From Thiobacillus thioparus DSM 505 (lineage in GTDB: Bacteria; Pseudomonadota; Gammaproteobacteria; Burkholderiales; Thiobacillaceae): DNA of 63,554 nucleotides. The notes below the pieces were generated by a model that did not search any database, was not told the DNA's origin, and saw only the letters and a list, made by a program, of their open reading frames with translations. Positions 34,238 to 43,799 of the stretch are shown one piece after another; positions within the stretch are counted from its first letter, which is position 1; the number at the start of each line of letters is the position of its first letter. Location of the stretch: contig NZ_KB891332.1 in the NCBI RefSeq assembly GCF_000373385.1, positions 1-63,554 of the forward strand, written 5' to 3'. A program made the translations under genes and the position numbers.

Positions 34238-35584
34238 TCATACGTCACCGGACAGCTGCTGCGCCCACAACAGCGCATCCATGTGCACACCGTTGATGTC
34301 GGCCACGTCGCGTCCGATCTGCTTGGCCAGGGCTTCGATGCTGCTCTGGTCGTCCCGTTCGCAGGCAATGGCCAGCGCCAGATAGGGCGCATAGGGCCCG
34401 CGCTGCGATACGATGGCCTCGGTGATCTCGGCCGGCAGGCTGATCTGCTTCAGTACCTGCTCCATCGGCATGTGCATCACGACATCCAGCAAGGAAAACA
34501 GCCCGGCGACGAAAATTTCGTCGCGCGCCTTGGCAAACAGGGCGCGACCGGCCAGTTGTTCGGCCACTCGGCCGCGCACCAGGGCATTTTCCAAAACGGC
34601 CTGGTCGAGTTCCTGAGTCTGGCCGCCGGTAAACAGGATCAGCGTCAGCCAGCGATAGAGCTTGTCCTGCCCCATCACCATCAATGCCTGTTCGATGCCG
34701 CCGATCTTGTTCATCAGGCCCATGCCGGGCGAGTTGACGTAGCGCAGCAGACGTACCGACAACGCCGGGTCGTGACGGAACTGGGCAGCCAGTTCCGGCT
34801 GCTCGGCACCGGTACGCACCCGGTTCATCAAGTCCAGCACCTTGGCGCGCGACGGCCCCATGACCGGGTTGCCGAGATTTTCGCGACGGGTGATGAATGG
34901 CCCCATGAACAGCGCGAACTGCAGCTTGTGGCACATGTGGAACGCTTCCAGCGTCTGCACGTCGGTCGCGACCAGCCGCTTGCCCGCAGCCAGTTTGGAC
35001 ACGGCGGCGATTTGCGTGGTGATGGCGGGAATGTCCTCACTGCTGACATCCATCACCACATAATCCATATGCGGCATAAGCGCATGGTGCTCGGGGCGGA
35101 TGGCCGCATCCGCCTGCACCGCAAAACTGAACCCACGCGTTTTCAGTTCAGCCAACCGGGCCAGCAGAGGCGTGTCCACCGTGGCCCGGGCGTCGATGTT
35201 CAGGAGCCAGACCGTGCCGGTAGCGGGCCATTCCTCGATGAGCGGGTGGTCCAGGGTCGCCGGCGAAATCGGCACGAAGGCCAGGCGTTGCCCCAGCAGG
35301 CGCGCGATATCCATGCGCTGCAGGTTGCCCAGCAGGGTTTCGTCGTAGAGGCGCTGCACATCGGGCAGGTTCGGATCGGGATGTTCGTCGGCCGTGCGAC
35401 GCAACATGAAGGTATAGCCCGCGACGCGCTGGTCGCGTCCCAGCATGGCCTCGCGGCGCATGACCGACGGCGCTTTGCCAGTCGGTCTGGCCGCCGGCTC
35501 GGGCTCGACGGCCTCGACGCGCGGCGGTGGCGCGACTGTATTTTCCCGATTACCCGACCACATTCCGACAAGACGATTCAGCAC
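34238..35584 (-). CDS. EAL-HDOD protein (YuxH/CdgJ-like)
   Basis: A 448-residue signalling protein: a degenerate EAL domain at about residues 45-250 and an HDOD domain at about 255-430. The EAL part lacks the EAL, DDFG and catalytic glutamate motifs (it has MLGRDQRVAGYTFMLRR instead), so it is not a working phosphodiesterase. HDOD part: HDPALSVRLLRYVNSPGMGL. Similar proteins (CdgJ, YuxH) affect motility or biofilm through partner binding. Start at the GTG 35584 because GGGGGA lies seven bases upstream; ATG 35563 is the alternative. Confidence 0.85.
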   Translation of the reverse strand: MLNRLVGMWSGNRENTVAPPPRVEAVEPEPAARPTGKAPSVMRREAMLGRDQRVAGYTFMLRRTADEHPDPNLPDVQRLYDETLLGNLQRMDIARLLGQRLAFVPISPATLDHPLIEEWPATGTVWLLNIDARATVDTPLLARLAELKTRGFSFAVQADAAIRPEHHALMPHMDYVVMDVSSEDIPAITTQIAAVSKLAAGKRLVATDVQTLEAFHMCHKLQFALFMGPFITRRENLGNPVMGPSRAKVLDLMNRVRTGAEQPELAAQFRHDPALSVRLLRYVNSPGMGLMNKIGGIEQALMVMGQDKLYRWLTLILFTGGQTQELDQAVLENALVRGRVAEQLAGRALFAKARDEIFVAGLFSLLDVVMHMPMEQVLKQISLPAEITEAIVSQRGPYAPYLALAIACERDDQSSIEALAKQIGRDVADINGVHMDALLWAQQLSGDV

Positions 35585-35773
35585 GCTACATTCCCCCACA
35601 ACAGACTTGGACGCATCACGTGAATAATCGGCAACGCCACCCGGGACTGAAGCCTCATCGCACAAATATTTTGTGGGGCGGCGGGCCGGTCGTATCAACG
35701 CGCATTTCGACCAGCCGGTCCTCCTCCCATGGCTCGTACGTCCGTCACTGCTATGCTAACGGGACAGGATGAA

Positions 35774-36427
35774 ATGATAGCTGCCGCCCCGGCCCCGACA
35801 CCGATGAAACGCATCTCCCAGTATTTTTTCCGCGGACTGCTCACTGCGCTGCCGCTCGGCTTGACGGTCTACCTGCTGTACGTCTTTCTGCACTGGAGCG
35901 AGACGCTGGCCATGCAACTGACGCGCCCCCTGATCGGCGAATATTACGTGCCGGGAATGGGGCTGGGGCTGGGCGTGGCCTGTATTTTCCTGCTCGGCAT
36001 CCTCGTATCGCAGCCCGGCGTGGGCAAGCTGCTGTCGCTGGTGGAATTGCCCTTCACCAACCTGCCCGTCGTAAAGAGCATTTATTCGTCGCTCAAGGAT
36101 TTTGCCGATTATTTTTCGCCCCGCCGCGATGCGGCGGTGCAGCAAACGGTTGTCGTCCTGAAGATTCCGGGACAGGCGCTCGAAGTCGTGGGACTGATCA
36201 CGCGCCAAAGCGTCGACACCTTGCCCGCCGGTTTCCTGCAGGGCGACCGCGTGGCGGTCTATCTGCCGATGGGCTACATGATCGGCGGATATACCGTCTT
36301 TGTGCCGCGGGTCTGGGTGCAGCAGATCGACATGCCGGTGGAGGAGGCCATGCGCGCCTCGCTGTTCGCCTGGATGAGCACAGCAACCCACGACACGTCG
36401 ACGGCGCGCCCGCCACCGCCTAATTGA
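35774..36427 (+). CDS. DUF502 family membrane protein
   Basis: A 217-residue membrane protein with two helices near the N terminus (about residues 18-40, GLLTALPLGLTVYLLYVF; and 60-80, GLGLGVACIFLLGILV) and a soluble C-terminal half with LPVVKSIYSSLKDFADYFSP and PTGY-like MGYMIGGYTVFVP. This is the DUF502 family of unknown role. Start at 35774 has GGATGA upstream; an internal ATG at 35804 is possible. It is followed by an unassigned gene with 29 bases between them. Confidence 0.87.
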   Translation: MIAAAPAPTPMKRISQYFFRGLLTALPLGLTVYLLYVFLHWSETLAMQLTRPLIGEYYVPGMGLGLGVACIFLLGILVSQPGVGKLLSLVELPFTNLPVVKSIYSSLKDFADYFSPRRDAAVQQTVVVLKIPGQALEVVGLITRQSVDTLPAGFLQGDRVAVYLPMGYMIGGYTVFVPRVWVQQIDMPVEEAMRASLFAWMSTATHDTSTARPPPPN

Positions 36428-36456
36428 TCGCCAATCGCCAAGGAGAGCTCCCGCCC

Positions 36457-37422
36457 ATGCAGATCGAATGCTACGCCCAGCGCCTGCTCAACCCGTTTCG
36501 CGGGGTGGTGCACACGATCCGATACCAGTCGGCCGAGGCGGTGACGACCGACGGCGTCGAGTGGGACATCTATGTGGCCAACGACGCCTTGCTCGACGGT
36601 CTGGGACGTGACGGCCGGCGCGCGCAGATTTCCGACATCCGCTATGGCCACTGGTCGACGGAAAAAGGCCTGAAACGCGGCCCGCTCTTTCCCTCGGACG
36701 ATTTCAAGCGGTTGGAAGACATGGGCGCCGTGGTCTACGAGCACCTGCTCAAAGTGCATCGCGAGGTACCCTTCGCCTTTCGCGACCAGTTCGAGCTCTG
36801 GCTACTCGACCGGCACGACCAGCCGCTCGCGCTGCTGCACAGTGTGCGCACCGACCTCGAGACCGACACCAAGCCCCCGCTCGACTGGCGCGCCGGCATG
36901 GCGGCACAGGAACATTTCGGGAGCTCGGCGGTGGCCGATCTCGACGAGCCCGCCGGAGAGTACCTGACGCGCCATGTAAACAGCCTCGCCAGCGGCGTGG
37001 TGCAATGGTTCCGCCGCTCGGACGACGGCGCCGGGCTGGGACTGCATACGCTCAAGGGCGGCGATCACCTGCGCGGCCGCGTGCTCGAGGCGGACGCCTT
37101 TCCGCAACTGTTCATCTCCACTGTCGGCATGGACAAGGCGCACACCCGGCTTGTGCATGATTACCACGCCTGGCAGGCACCGTGGATGCTGCTGCTGCCG
37201 CATCTCGACATTGCCGTTCGCGGCCGGCTCGAGTCCTGCGCATTCCAGCAGGCCGAACTGATCGAGAAGCACTACCGGCTCTATCCCATCGTGCTCGACC
37301 GCACGGCCCTGCAGGCCGCGCGCGTCGAGGCGGCGCTGATACGCAGTCAGCCGCGGAAGAACCCCGAGACCGAGGTCATGCCGATGTATTACATCGAGCT
37401 CGGCGTCAGCGCCGACGAATGA
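36457..37422 (+). CDS. Conserved protein of unknown function (321 aa)
   Basis: A soluble 321-residue protein that I cannot assign to a family. It has no signal peptide, membrane helix or nucleotide motif. It starts MQIECYAQRLLNPFRGVV, has a central WRAGMAAQEHFGS segment, and ends MPMYYIELGVSADE. The mix of short strands and charged helices suggests a globular cytoplasmic protein. AGGAGA lies ten bases before the ATG. It could be co-transcribed with the DUF502 gene. Confidence 0.65.
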   Translation: MQIECYAQRLLNPFRGVVHTIRYQSAEAVTTDGVEWDIYVANDALLDGLGRDGRRAQISDIRYGHWSTEKGLKRGPLFPSDDFKRLEDMGAVVYEHLLKVHREVPFAFRDQFELWLLDRHDQPLALLHSVRTDLETDTKPPLDWRAGMAAQEHFGSSAVADLDEPAGEYLTRHVNSLASGVVQWFRRSDDGAGLGLHTLKGGDHLRGRVLEADAFPQLFISTVGMDKAHTRLVHDYHAWQAPWMLLLPHLDIAVRGRLESCAFQQAELIEKHYRLYPIVLDRTALQAARVEAALIRSQPRKNPETEVMPMYYIELGVSADE

Positions 37423-37476
37423 TCCGGTGTGCCTTTCTCTTACGCAGAGGCAGGCTGGAACCGGAACTGCGCCGGA

Positions 37477-37959
37477 CTATCGCTGTGGCGCGAGGGCCTG
37501 CTCGATTTTCCGGTTGTCGATGTATTGCTCGAGTTCCGCCAGGCCCTGGGCCACGTTCGGGTCAGCGAACAATTCTCGGGCGGCGACCTGACCCAGTATC
37601 TGGAAGCCGGTCTGCAATGCGGTGGCGCCTTCGTATTTCACGGCCTGTTGCGCCTGTGCGCGACACGATTCGGTCAGCAGCTTCACAAACAACTCCGCCG
37701 TGGACCGGGTTGACTGGGCGCGCTCTGCATCGGTGACCGCCGCGATCGATTTGACCGCAGGATGCAGGGCCGCGGTGGCGAACATCCATTTGACCAGCGC
37801 ATTCTTGTCGGCCGCCGTCGTCGATTCGACCAGGCATTTGGCCAGATCGTCGGAATACGGCCCCGCCTGCGCGGCCCCGGCATGCAACACCAGCGCCAGC
37901 AGAATGGTCTGACCGACTCGCCTTGCGTGGTCCCGTCGCCCCATCGTAATCGTCCTCAC
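37477..37959 (-). CDS. Small exported protein of unknown function
   Basis: A 160-residue protein with a signal peptide (RRDHARRVGQTILLALVLHAGAAQA, cleavage near residue 32) and a helical mature part of about 128 residues containing YSDDLAKCLVESTTAADK and ALVKWMFATAALHP, with a second cysteine (TESCRAQ) that may form a disulfide. Not recognised by name. Its GTG start overlaps the gcvR stop (GTGA), so it is read from the same transcript. Confidence 0.65.
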   Translation of the reverse strand: MRTITMGRRDHARRVGQTILLALVLHAGAAQAGPYSDDLAKCLVESTTAADKNALVKWMFATAALHPAVKSIAAVTDAERAQSTRSTAELFVKLLTESCRAQAQQAVKYEGATALQTGFQILGQVAARELFADPNVAQGLAELEQYIDNRKIEQALAPQR

Positions 37960-38495
37960 ATCCGTACCGGTTCAAATGTCGCGTCGAGATTCTGGTCGTC
38001 GCAATAGTCGAGAAAATCGCCGCGCAGCGTGGCGATATGGGTGTCAGCGGGAATACCGAGCGTCATGTGGACGGCAAACATCGGTGCGCCGGTATGCGGT
38101 GCCGGATAGGTTTCGGTGTCGAGCGCCTCGATGTTGATATGCAGGCGTGCAAAGAAATTGGCCAGGCTGTTGACGATGCCGGGCTGGTCGAGCGCGGCAA
38201 CTTCTACGGTGTAGGGAATCAGCGGCTTGTCGGCGCGTGTCGGGCGGGTGCGCTGCTGGGTCAGCGAGAGGCCGAGCTCCTCTGCGACGCCAGGAAGGCG
38301 CGCCTCCAGTTTGGCCAGGGCATCCCAGTTTCCCGACACCCGCATCAGCAGCGCAAAGCGCCCGCCGAGCGCGGCCATGCGCGACTCCTCGATATTGCAG
38401 CCGCTATCCGAAATGCGGCGCGTGAATCCTTCCACCAGGCCGATTTTGTCCTCGCCGCTGGCAGTGATGACGAGTGATTCGGTGTCGTTGGACAT
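37956..38495 (-). CDS. gcvR: ACT-domain regulator, GcvR-like
   Basis: A 179-residue protein with two ACT domains (about residues 8-80 and 95-175), starting SNDTESLVITASGEDKIGLVEGFTRRISDSGCNIEES. This is the GcvR layout; GcvR binds GcvA and represses the glycine cleavage operon in E. coli. No gcv genes are in the window. The ATG at 38495 lies just after the AI-2E gene stop. Longer upstream reading frames are antisense overlap with the neighbouring gene. Confidence 0.83.
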   Translation of the reverse strand: MSNDTESLVITASGEDKIGLVEGFTRRISDSGCNIEESRMAALGGRFALLMRVSGNWDALAKLEARLPGVAEELGLSLTQQRTRPTRADKPLIPYTVEVAALDQPGIVNSLANFFARLHINIEALDTETYPAPHTGAPMFAVHMTLGIPADTHIATLRGDFLDYCDDQNLDATFEPVRM

Positions 38496-38497
38496 GC

Positions 38498-39523
38498 TTA
38501 AATTAACTCCCTGTCGGACAGTTCTTTTTTGATATAGGCGTAAATGATCGGCGCGGCGATGACGCCCTGCACGCCGAACGCGGCATCCATCACCAGCATG
38601 GCGATCAACAATTCCCACGCCCGCGCCTGGATCTGCCCGCCGATGATACGGGCATTCACGAAATATTCGAGCTTGTGGATGAGGATCAGAAACGCCAGGG
38701 ATGCAGCCGCCACATGCAGCGAATGGGAAAGCGAGATGATGACGATGATCGTGTTGGACACGAGGTTGCCCAGTACCGGCAGCAGGCCAACGAGGAAAGT
38801 GACGACGATCATGGTCTTGGTGAACGGCAGATGCACGCCGAAGGCGGGCAGCACCAGCATCAGGTAAATCCCGGTCAGCAGCGCGTTCAAGGCCGAGATG
38901 CGCATCTGCGCGAAGACCACGCGGCGGAACGCCTCGCCCAGGCGGGAGACCCGTTCGCACATGGCTTGCGCCAGTGGCGCAAGCTTCAGGGACGGGCGCG
39001 CTTCGCGCAGGGCGATAAAGCTGCCGATGATGAGACCGATGATGAAATGCAGCAGGACGCGTCCGGCATCGCCGCTGAATTTGCGGATATCCATTGCATG
39101 AGTGCGCAGCCATTCGACTAGCCCCGCCCGGGTGACCGATCCATCCCCCTGTGGCAACCAGGCGGCCGCCCACAGCGGCAGCAGCTGGCGGGAGTTCTCG
39201 ATGATTTCGGCCATTTTTGTCAGCAGCCCGGCCAACCCGCCTTCGGTACGCAAATAGAGAATCACGGCGGCGGTGAATCCCCCCAACACGCCAAGCACCG
39301 TCAGCGTGATCAGGGAGACCACCAGCACCTTGGCCCAGGCATGATCGAGACGGCCGATCACAAAACGCGGCGCTAGCATGTGTACCAGTTGTACCACCAG
39401 CAACCCTGCCAACAGCGACGGGAGCAGGTGAAACATCAGTGTAAACAGCAATCCGACCGCCATCAGCAGCCAGGCGGCGATCTGGTAGCGGGTTGTCGCT
39501 GCAAAAATGGGGATGTCGGTCAT
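38498..39523 (-). CDS. AI-2E family membrane protein
   Basis: A 341-residue membrane protein of the AI-2E/UPF0118 family, with about eight helices. Two helices near the start (LLMAVGLLFTLMFHLLPSLLAGLLVVQ), a third at residues 65-85, a soluble loop, then four in the C-terminal half (LTGIYLMLVLPAFGVHLPF, FLVGLLPVLGNLVSNTIIV) ending with AAFGVQGVIAAPIIYAYIKKEL. The family exports autoinducer-2 or acts as a cation antiporter in some species; which applies is not known. It is the first gene of a three-gene operon with gcvR and the small exported protein. Confidence 0.83.
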   Translation of the reverse strand: MTDIPIFAATTRYQIAAWLLMAVGLLFTLMFHLLPSLLAGLLVVQLVHMLAPRFVIGRLDHAWAKVLVVSLITLTVLGVLGGFTAAVILYLRTEGGLAGLLTKMAEIIENSRQLLPLWAAAWLPQGDGSVTRAGLVEWLRTHAMDIRKFSGDAGRVLLHFIIGLIIGSFIALREARPSLKLAPLAQAMCERVSRLGEAFRRVVFAQMRISALNALLTGIYLMLVLPAFGVHLPFTKTMIVVTFLVGLLPVLGNLVSNTIIVIISLSHSLHVAAASLAFLILIHKLEYFVNARIIGGQIQARAWELLIAMLVMDAAFGVQGVIAAPIIYAYIKKELSDRELI

Positions 39524-39720
39524 GGCCGCACAGTGCCAAGAAACGGGTTAACGGGCAAGTGTTACCTCATACCAGCATGTCGCCGGGGTATTTGCCGGGC
39601 CGGGAACTTTCTGCCAAACATATTGTTCAGAAAACAGTCTGCATTGAGTCAGGCACAGAAGTATTCAAGCATGGACAAGCTGAACCAATGCGTCGATAAC
39701 GATAAACCGGAGTCAGGAAT

Positions 39721-41295
39721 TTGACTTTTTTGCCGTCATTCTCGCGCTTTTATGCGCCCGCATTTTCCCGAACAGTCACCATTTACAAGCAGGCCATGGG
39801 ATTCGCATGTGTCGCCGGTGCCCTGCTTGGCTTCCTCTCCACGTCTGCCTCGGCATTCGATTTTGAGGATATCGCGCAACGTGCCCGTCGCTTGGCGGAC
39901 GATCCATACAAAAAGCCCGATGTGGTCCTGCCGCCGGAATTGCGCAACCTTAACTATGAAAGCTATCACCAGATCCGCTACAAGCCCGAGCGGATGCCGT
40001 GGCGCAACGCCAAACTCCCTTTTGAAGTGGATTTCTTTCCTCCGGGCTGGCACTTCGACCAGCCGGTCAAAATCAACGAAGTCACGGCCCAAGGTGTACG
40101 CGAGGTCCGCTTCGACCAGGACGCCTTCGACTTTGGGACCACCAAGGTCGACCCCGGCAAATTGCGTGGCCTGAACTTTGCGGGTTTCCGCGTGCGCTAT
40201 CCGGTCAATTCGGCCACGCGCAAGGATGAGGTGCTGACGTTTCTCGGCGCCAGCTACTTTCGCGCGCTCGGCAAAGGGCAACGCTATGGCCTGTCGGCGC
40301 GTGGATTGGCGATCGACACCGCACTGGCCACAGGCGAGGAGTTTCCGCACTTCGTGGAATTCTGGGTATTGCGGCCGCAGGCTTCGGATAAACAGCTGGT
40401 CATCTACGGCCTGCTCGATTCGCCGCGCGCGGCCGGCGCCTATCGTTTCGTGCTGACGCCTGGCATCGACACGGTAATGGACGTCACGGCGCGCCTGTAT
40501 CTTCGCAACACCGTGGGCAAGCTGGGGCTCGCACCGCTGACCAGCATGTTTTACTTTGGCCGGGGCCAACATCCGGTCGAAGACGATTTCCGTCCGGCAG
40601 TGCACGACTCCGACGGACTGTCGATCCATATGGGCAACGATGAATGGATCTGGCGCCCTTTGAGCGACCCGAAGCGCCTTCTGATTACCTCGTTTTCCAC
40701 CACCAATCCGGTCGGCTTCGGCCTGATGCAGCGCCAGCGCGACTTTGCCGATTATGAAGATCCGGTTTTGCGTTATGAGCTGCGGCCCAGCGCGTGGGTC
40801 GAGCCTAAAGCCCAGTGGGGCGCCGGGCGGGTCGAGCTGGTGCAGATTCCATCGCCTGACGAGACCAACGACAACATCGTTGCGTACTGGGTGCCTGACC
40901 GGCTGCCGGCGCCCAAGGCCGCCTATGACTACGCCTACCGCGTATGGTGGCAGAAGGACAAGGATACGCAGCCGCCCGGACTGCGCGTGGCGCAGACGCT
41001 GTATGGGCGCGGCTACACGCATGCGCCCGACGGCAGCGTCTCGCTGGCGGTCGACTTCGAAGGGCCGCCTGACATGGAATCGCCCGAGCTCAAGCCCGAG
41101 GCGCAGGTATCGGTCGATGCGAACGGCAAGCTCCTCGAACAGCAAATGATCCACAACGACGCAACCGGTGGCTGGCGGCTCTCGTTACGTCTGCAACGGC
41201 TCGACGCAGGTAAACCGGTGGAAATACGCGCGTCCTTGCGCAGCGGAAACAAGGGGATATCCGAGACATGGAGCTACATCTTGCCACCCGATTAA
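39721..41295 (+). CDS. opgG: Glucan biosynthesis protein OpgG (MdoG)
   Basis: A 524-residue periplasmic protein needed for backbone or branch formation of osmoregulated periplasmic glucans. It begins at a TTG with GGAG upstream; the longer N terminus gives a signal peptide with basic residues (SRTVTIYKQAM, then a hydrophobic run to SASA), which the internal ATG at 39796 would lack. The mature part has FDFEDIAQRARRLA, YHQIRYKPER, FLGASYFRALGKGQRYGLSARGLAID and HDSDGLSIHMGNDEWIWRPL, all typical of OpgG/OpgD. A 17-codon reading frame starting at 39671 ends in a TGA overlapping the TTG. The stop overlaps opgH by 28 bases. Confidence 0.9.
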   Translation: MTFLPSFSRFYAPAFSRTVTIYKQAMGFACVAGALLGFLSTSASAFDFEDIAQRARRLADDPYKKPDVVLPPELRNLNYESYHQIRYKPERMPWRNAKLPFEVDFFPPGWHFDQPVKINEVTAQGVREVRFDQDAFDFGTTKVDPGKLRGLNFAGFRVRYPVNSATRKDEVLTFLGASYFRALGKGQRYGLSARGLAIDTALATGEEFPHFVEFWVLRPQASDKQLVIYGLLDSPRAAGAYRFVLTPGIDTVMDVTARLYLRNTVGKLGLAPLTSMFYFGRGQHPVEDDFRPAVHDSDGLSIHMGNDEWIWRPLSDPKRLLITSFSTTNPVGFGLMQRQRDFADYEDPVLRYELRPSAWVEPKAQWGAGRVELVQIPSPDETNDNIVAYWVPDRLPAPKAAYDYAYRVWWQKDKDTQPPGLRVAQTLYGRGYTHAPDGSVSLAVDFEGPPDMESPELKPEAQVSVDANGKLLEQQMIHNDATGGWRLSLRLQRLDAGKPVEIRASLRSGNKGISETWSYILPPD

Positions 41296-43799
41296 ATTGC
41301 AGCTTTCCCGGACGGGACAGCTGCGAGCGTTATCTCGACCGCCTGCCGCTGGCGCAGGCACAGCGTGACGCGCTGCTGGCCCAGCTGGCCGAACTGGACG
41401 TATCCAGTCCGCGCGAAGCGATGGCGGCATTGCACATTGCGCTCGCCGGCCCCGGACGCAAGGCCGATCCGGATAATCCAGCCGTCGCCTCCATTTGCAG
41501 CCGACTGGCCATCGGCAAAAGCGGATTGCCCTCGGCGACCGGAGCCGGCGATGCGGCGCCCGCGCAATCGTGTCTGCCTACCGGTCCGGCAGTCAACCGC
41601 AGCTCCATGGCGCCGCTGCGCTGGCCGCCCAAGCCCAGTTTTCGCCTGTTCAAGTCGCGCCAGCCCCGGCATGGCCCCAGCTGTCCCCTGTCGGGCAAGG
41701 AGGAGGCGGATCCCGGCGCTACCCGCGGCAGCTGGCAAACCGCCGCCAATCTGCGCCGCCTGGCATTGCTGGTATTGGTCGTCGGCCAGGTCTATTTCTT
41801 CACCAGCGCCATGGCTGCGGTGTTGCCTTATCACGGCCGCCGGATGCTGGAGATTGCGATCCTGATCGTGTTCGCGATTTTGACCGCATGGGTCTCGCTC
41901 GGCTTCTGGACCGCGATCATGGGCTTTGTGGTGAAAGTCACGGGCGGCGACCGCTTTGCAATTTCCGCGAGCGCGACCGCCGATGCGCCTATCGACGAGC
42001 ATGCGCGCACTGCGGTGATCATGCCGATCTGCAACGAAAACGTCGCACGCGTGTTCGCCGGGCTGCGCGCCACTTACGAATCACTGGCGCGCACCAGCGA
42101 ATTGCGGCACTTCGATTTCTTCATCCTCAGCGACAGCAGCGATGCCGATAATCGCGTCGCCGAGGTCGATGCCTGGCTCGCGCTATGCCGCGCCGTGGGG
42201 GGGTTCGGACAGGTGTTCTACCGCTGGCGTCAGCACCGGCTCAAGCGCAAGAGCGGCAACGTCGCCGATTTCTGCCGCCGCTGGGGTGCCAACTACCGTT
42301 ACATGATTGTGCTCGATGCCGACAGCGTGATGAGTGGGGAGTGTCTCGCCAGCCTCGTGCGCCTGATGGAAGCCAATCCCGGCGCCGGCATCATCCAGTC
42401 CGCGCCGCTGATCGCGGGACGCGACACCCTCTATGCCAGCATGCAGCAGTTCGCCAACCGCGTATATGGGCCGCTTTTCGTCGCTGGTCTGCATTTCTGG
42501 CAACTGGGCGAATCCCACTACTGGGGACACAACGCCATCCTCCGCGTGGCGCCTTTCATGCGCCACTGCGCGCTTGGCCGGCTGTCCGGCGGCGGGCCCT
42601 TGTCGGGGGAAATCCTCTCGCACGACTTCGTGGAGGCCGCGCTGATGCGGCGCGCGGGCTGGACGGTATGGATTGCGTATGACCTTCCGGGAAGCTACGA
42701 GGAAGTGCCGCCCAATCTGGTCGATGAACTCAAGCGCGACCGACGCTGGTGCCAGGGCAACCTGATGAACGTTCGTCTGTTCCTGGCCAACGGCGTGCAT
42801 CCGGCGCATCGGGCAGTATTCCTGACCGGGGTGGCGGCCTATGCGTCCGCCCCGCTGTGGTTCCTGTTCCTGCTCCTGTCCACTGCCCAGCTGGCAGAAC
42901 ACGCACTTGCGACGCCGCAATACTTCGTGCAGCCGTTTCAGTTGTTTCCGGTGTGGCCGGAATGGAACCCGCAACGCGCCATTGCGCTCTTCTCGTTCAC
43001 CGCGGCGCTGTTGTTCCTGCCCAAGATACTGAGCGTACTGCTGGTCTGGATCCAGGGCGCGAAAGACTTCGGGGGAAAGCTGCGCCTCGTTCTAAGCATG
43101 GTGATGGAATCACTCTTTTCGGCTTTGCTGGCGCCGATCCGCATGCTGTTCCATACCACGTTCGTGCTGGCTCCGCTGCTGGGTCAGGGCATCCAATGGA
43201 AATCTCCGCCGCGAGAGGATGTTGAAACTGGCTGGGGCGAGGCACTGCGCCGCCACGGGCGGCATACGCTGCTGGGTCTGGCGTGGGCTGCCGGCGTCTA
43301 CTGGCTCAAGCCCTCCTACCTGTTGTGGCTGATGCCTGTCGTGGGCGCGCTCATTCTTTCGATTCCGGTCTCGGTACTCTCCAGCCGGGTTTCCCTGGGC
43401 CAGCGGCTGCGCAGACTTCGTTTTTTCCTGATTCCGGAGGAATTGAATCAGCCCGAGGAACTGCGCCGGACCCACGAACACGCCGCGCATGCGGCCGCAC
43501 CACCGGACTTCATCGAAGCCGTAACCGATCCGGTGATCAACGCCACGATCTGTGCCACCGGCGTGCCGCGTTTCCGGCAGTCTCGCGTTGCGGAACACCG
43601 CGCGAAACTGGTGGACAAGGCGCTCCGCGGGGGCCCCGATGCCCTCGGCACCGGCCACAAGATGCATTTGCTCAACGATCCCATCGCATTTTCGCGTCTG
43701 CACTTCGAGGTGTGGGTCTCGGCCGAGGCGCATCCCGCATGGCGCAAGACTCTTTCACACACCACAGGCCGCCTGTCATGCATCGACGCAGTTTCCTGA
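41268..43799 (+). CDS. opgH: Glucan glucosyltransferase OpgH (MdoH)
   Basis: An 843-residue inner-membrane GT2 enzyme that polymerises UDP-glucose to the linear glucan backbone. Layout: cytoplasmic N-terminal domain (1-160), two helices (about 165-225), catalytic domain with DAD (350-352), SHDF with D453 and the RW motif KRDRRWCQGN (489-498), then several helices from about 505 to 735 and a C-terminal tail. Length fits the family. It overlaps opgG by 28 and opgD by 22 bases, indicating tightly coupled translation. Confidence 0.92.
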   Translation: MELHLATRLNCSFPGRDSCERYLDRLPLAQAQRDALLAQLAELDVSSPREAMAALHIALAGPGRKADPDNPAVASICSRLAIGKSGLPSATGAGDAAPAQSCLPTGPAVNRSSMAPLRWPPKPSFRLFKSRQPRHGPSCPLSGKEEADPGATRGSWQTAANLRRLALLVLVVGQVYFFTSAMAAVLPYHGRRMLEIAILIVFAILTAWVSLGFWTAIMGFVVKVTGGDRFAISASATADAPIDEHARTAVIMPICNENVARVFAGLRATYESLARTSELRHFDFFILSDSSDADNRVAEVDAWLALCRAVGGFGQVFYRWRQHRLKRKSGNVADFCRRWGANYRYMIVLDADSVMSGECLASLVRLMEANPGAGIIQSAPLIAGRDTLYASMQQFANRVYGPLFVAGLHFWQLGESHYWGHNAILRVAPFMRHCALGRLSGGGPLSGEILSHDFVEAALMRRAGWTVWIAYDLPGSYEEVPPNLVDELKRDRRWCQGNLMNVRLFLANGVHPAHRAVFLTGVAAYASAPLWFLFLLLSTAQLAEHALATPQYFVQPFQLFPVWPEWNPQRAIALFSFTAALLFLPKILSVLLVWIQGAKDFGGKLRLVLSMVMESLFSALLAPIRMLFHTTFVLAPLLGQGIQWKSPPREDVETGWGEALRRHGRHTLLGLAWAAGVYWLKPSYLLWLMPVVGALILSIPVSVLSSRVSLGQRLRRLRFFLIPEELNQPEELRRTHEHAAHAAAPPDFIEAVTDPVINATICATGVPRFRQSRVAEHRAKLVDKALRGGPDALGTGHKMHLLNDPIAFSRLHFEVWVSAEAHPAWRKTLSHTTGRLSCIDAVS

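Noticed and set aside
38496..39539. N-terminal extension of the GcvR frame through the AI-2E gene
   Set aside because: It is a shifted-frame shadow of the AI-2E gene with Arg/Pro-rich nonsense sequence; ACT domains begin at 38495.
39671..39724. Seventeen-codon frame before opgG as a regulatory leader peptide
   Set aside because: It has no ribosome site of its own, unlike the nrdJ leader; kept only as a note in the opgG entry.
43283..43777. N-terminal extension of OpgD inside opgH
   Set aside because: The extension is out of frame with opgH and resembles no OpgD; the Tat signal at 43778 gives the natural start.
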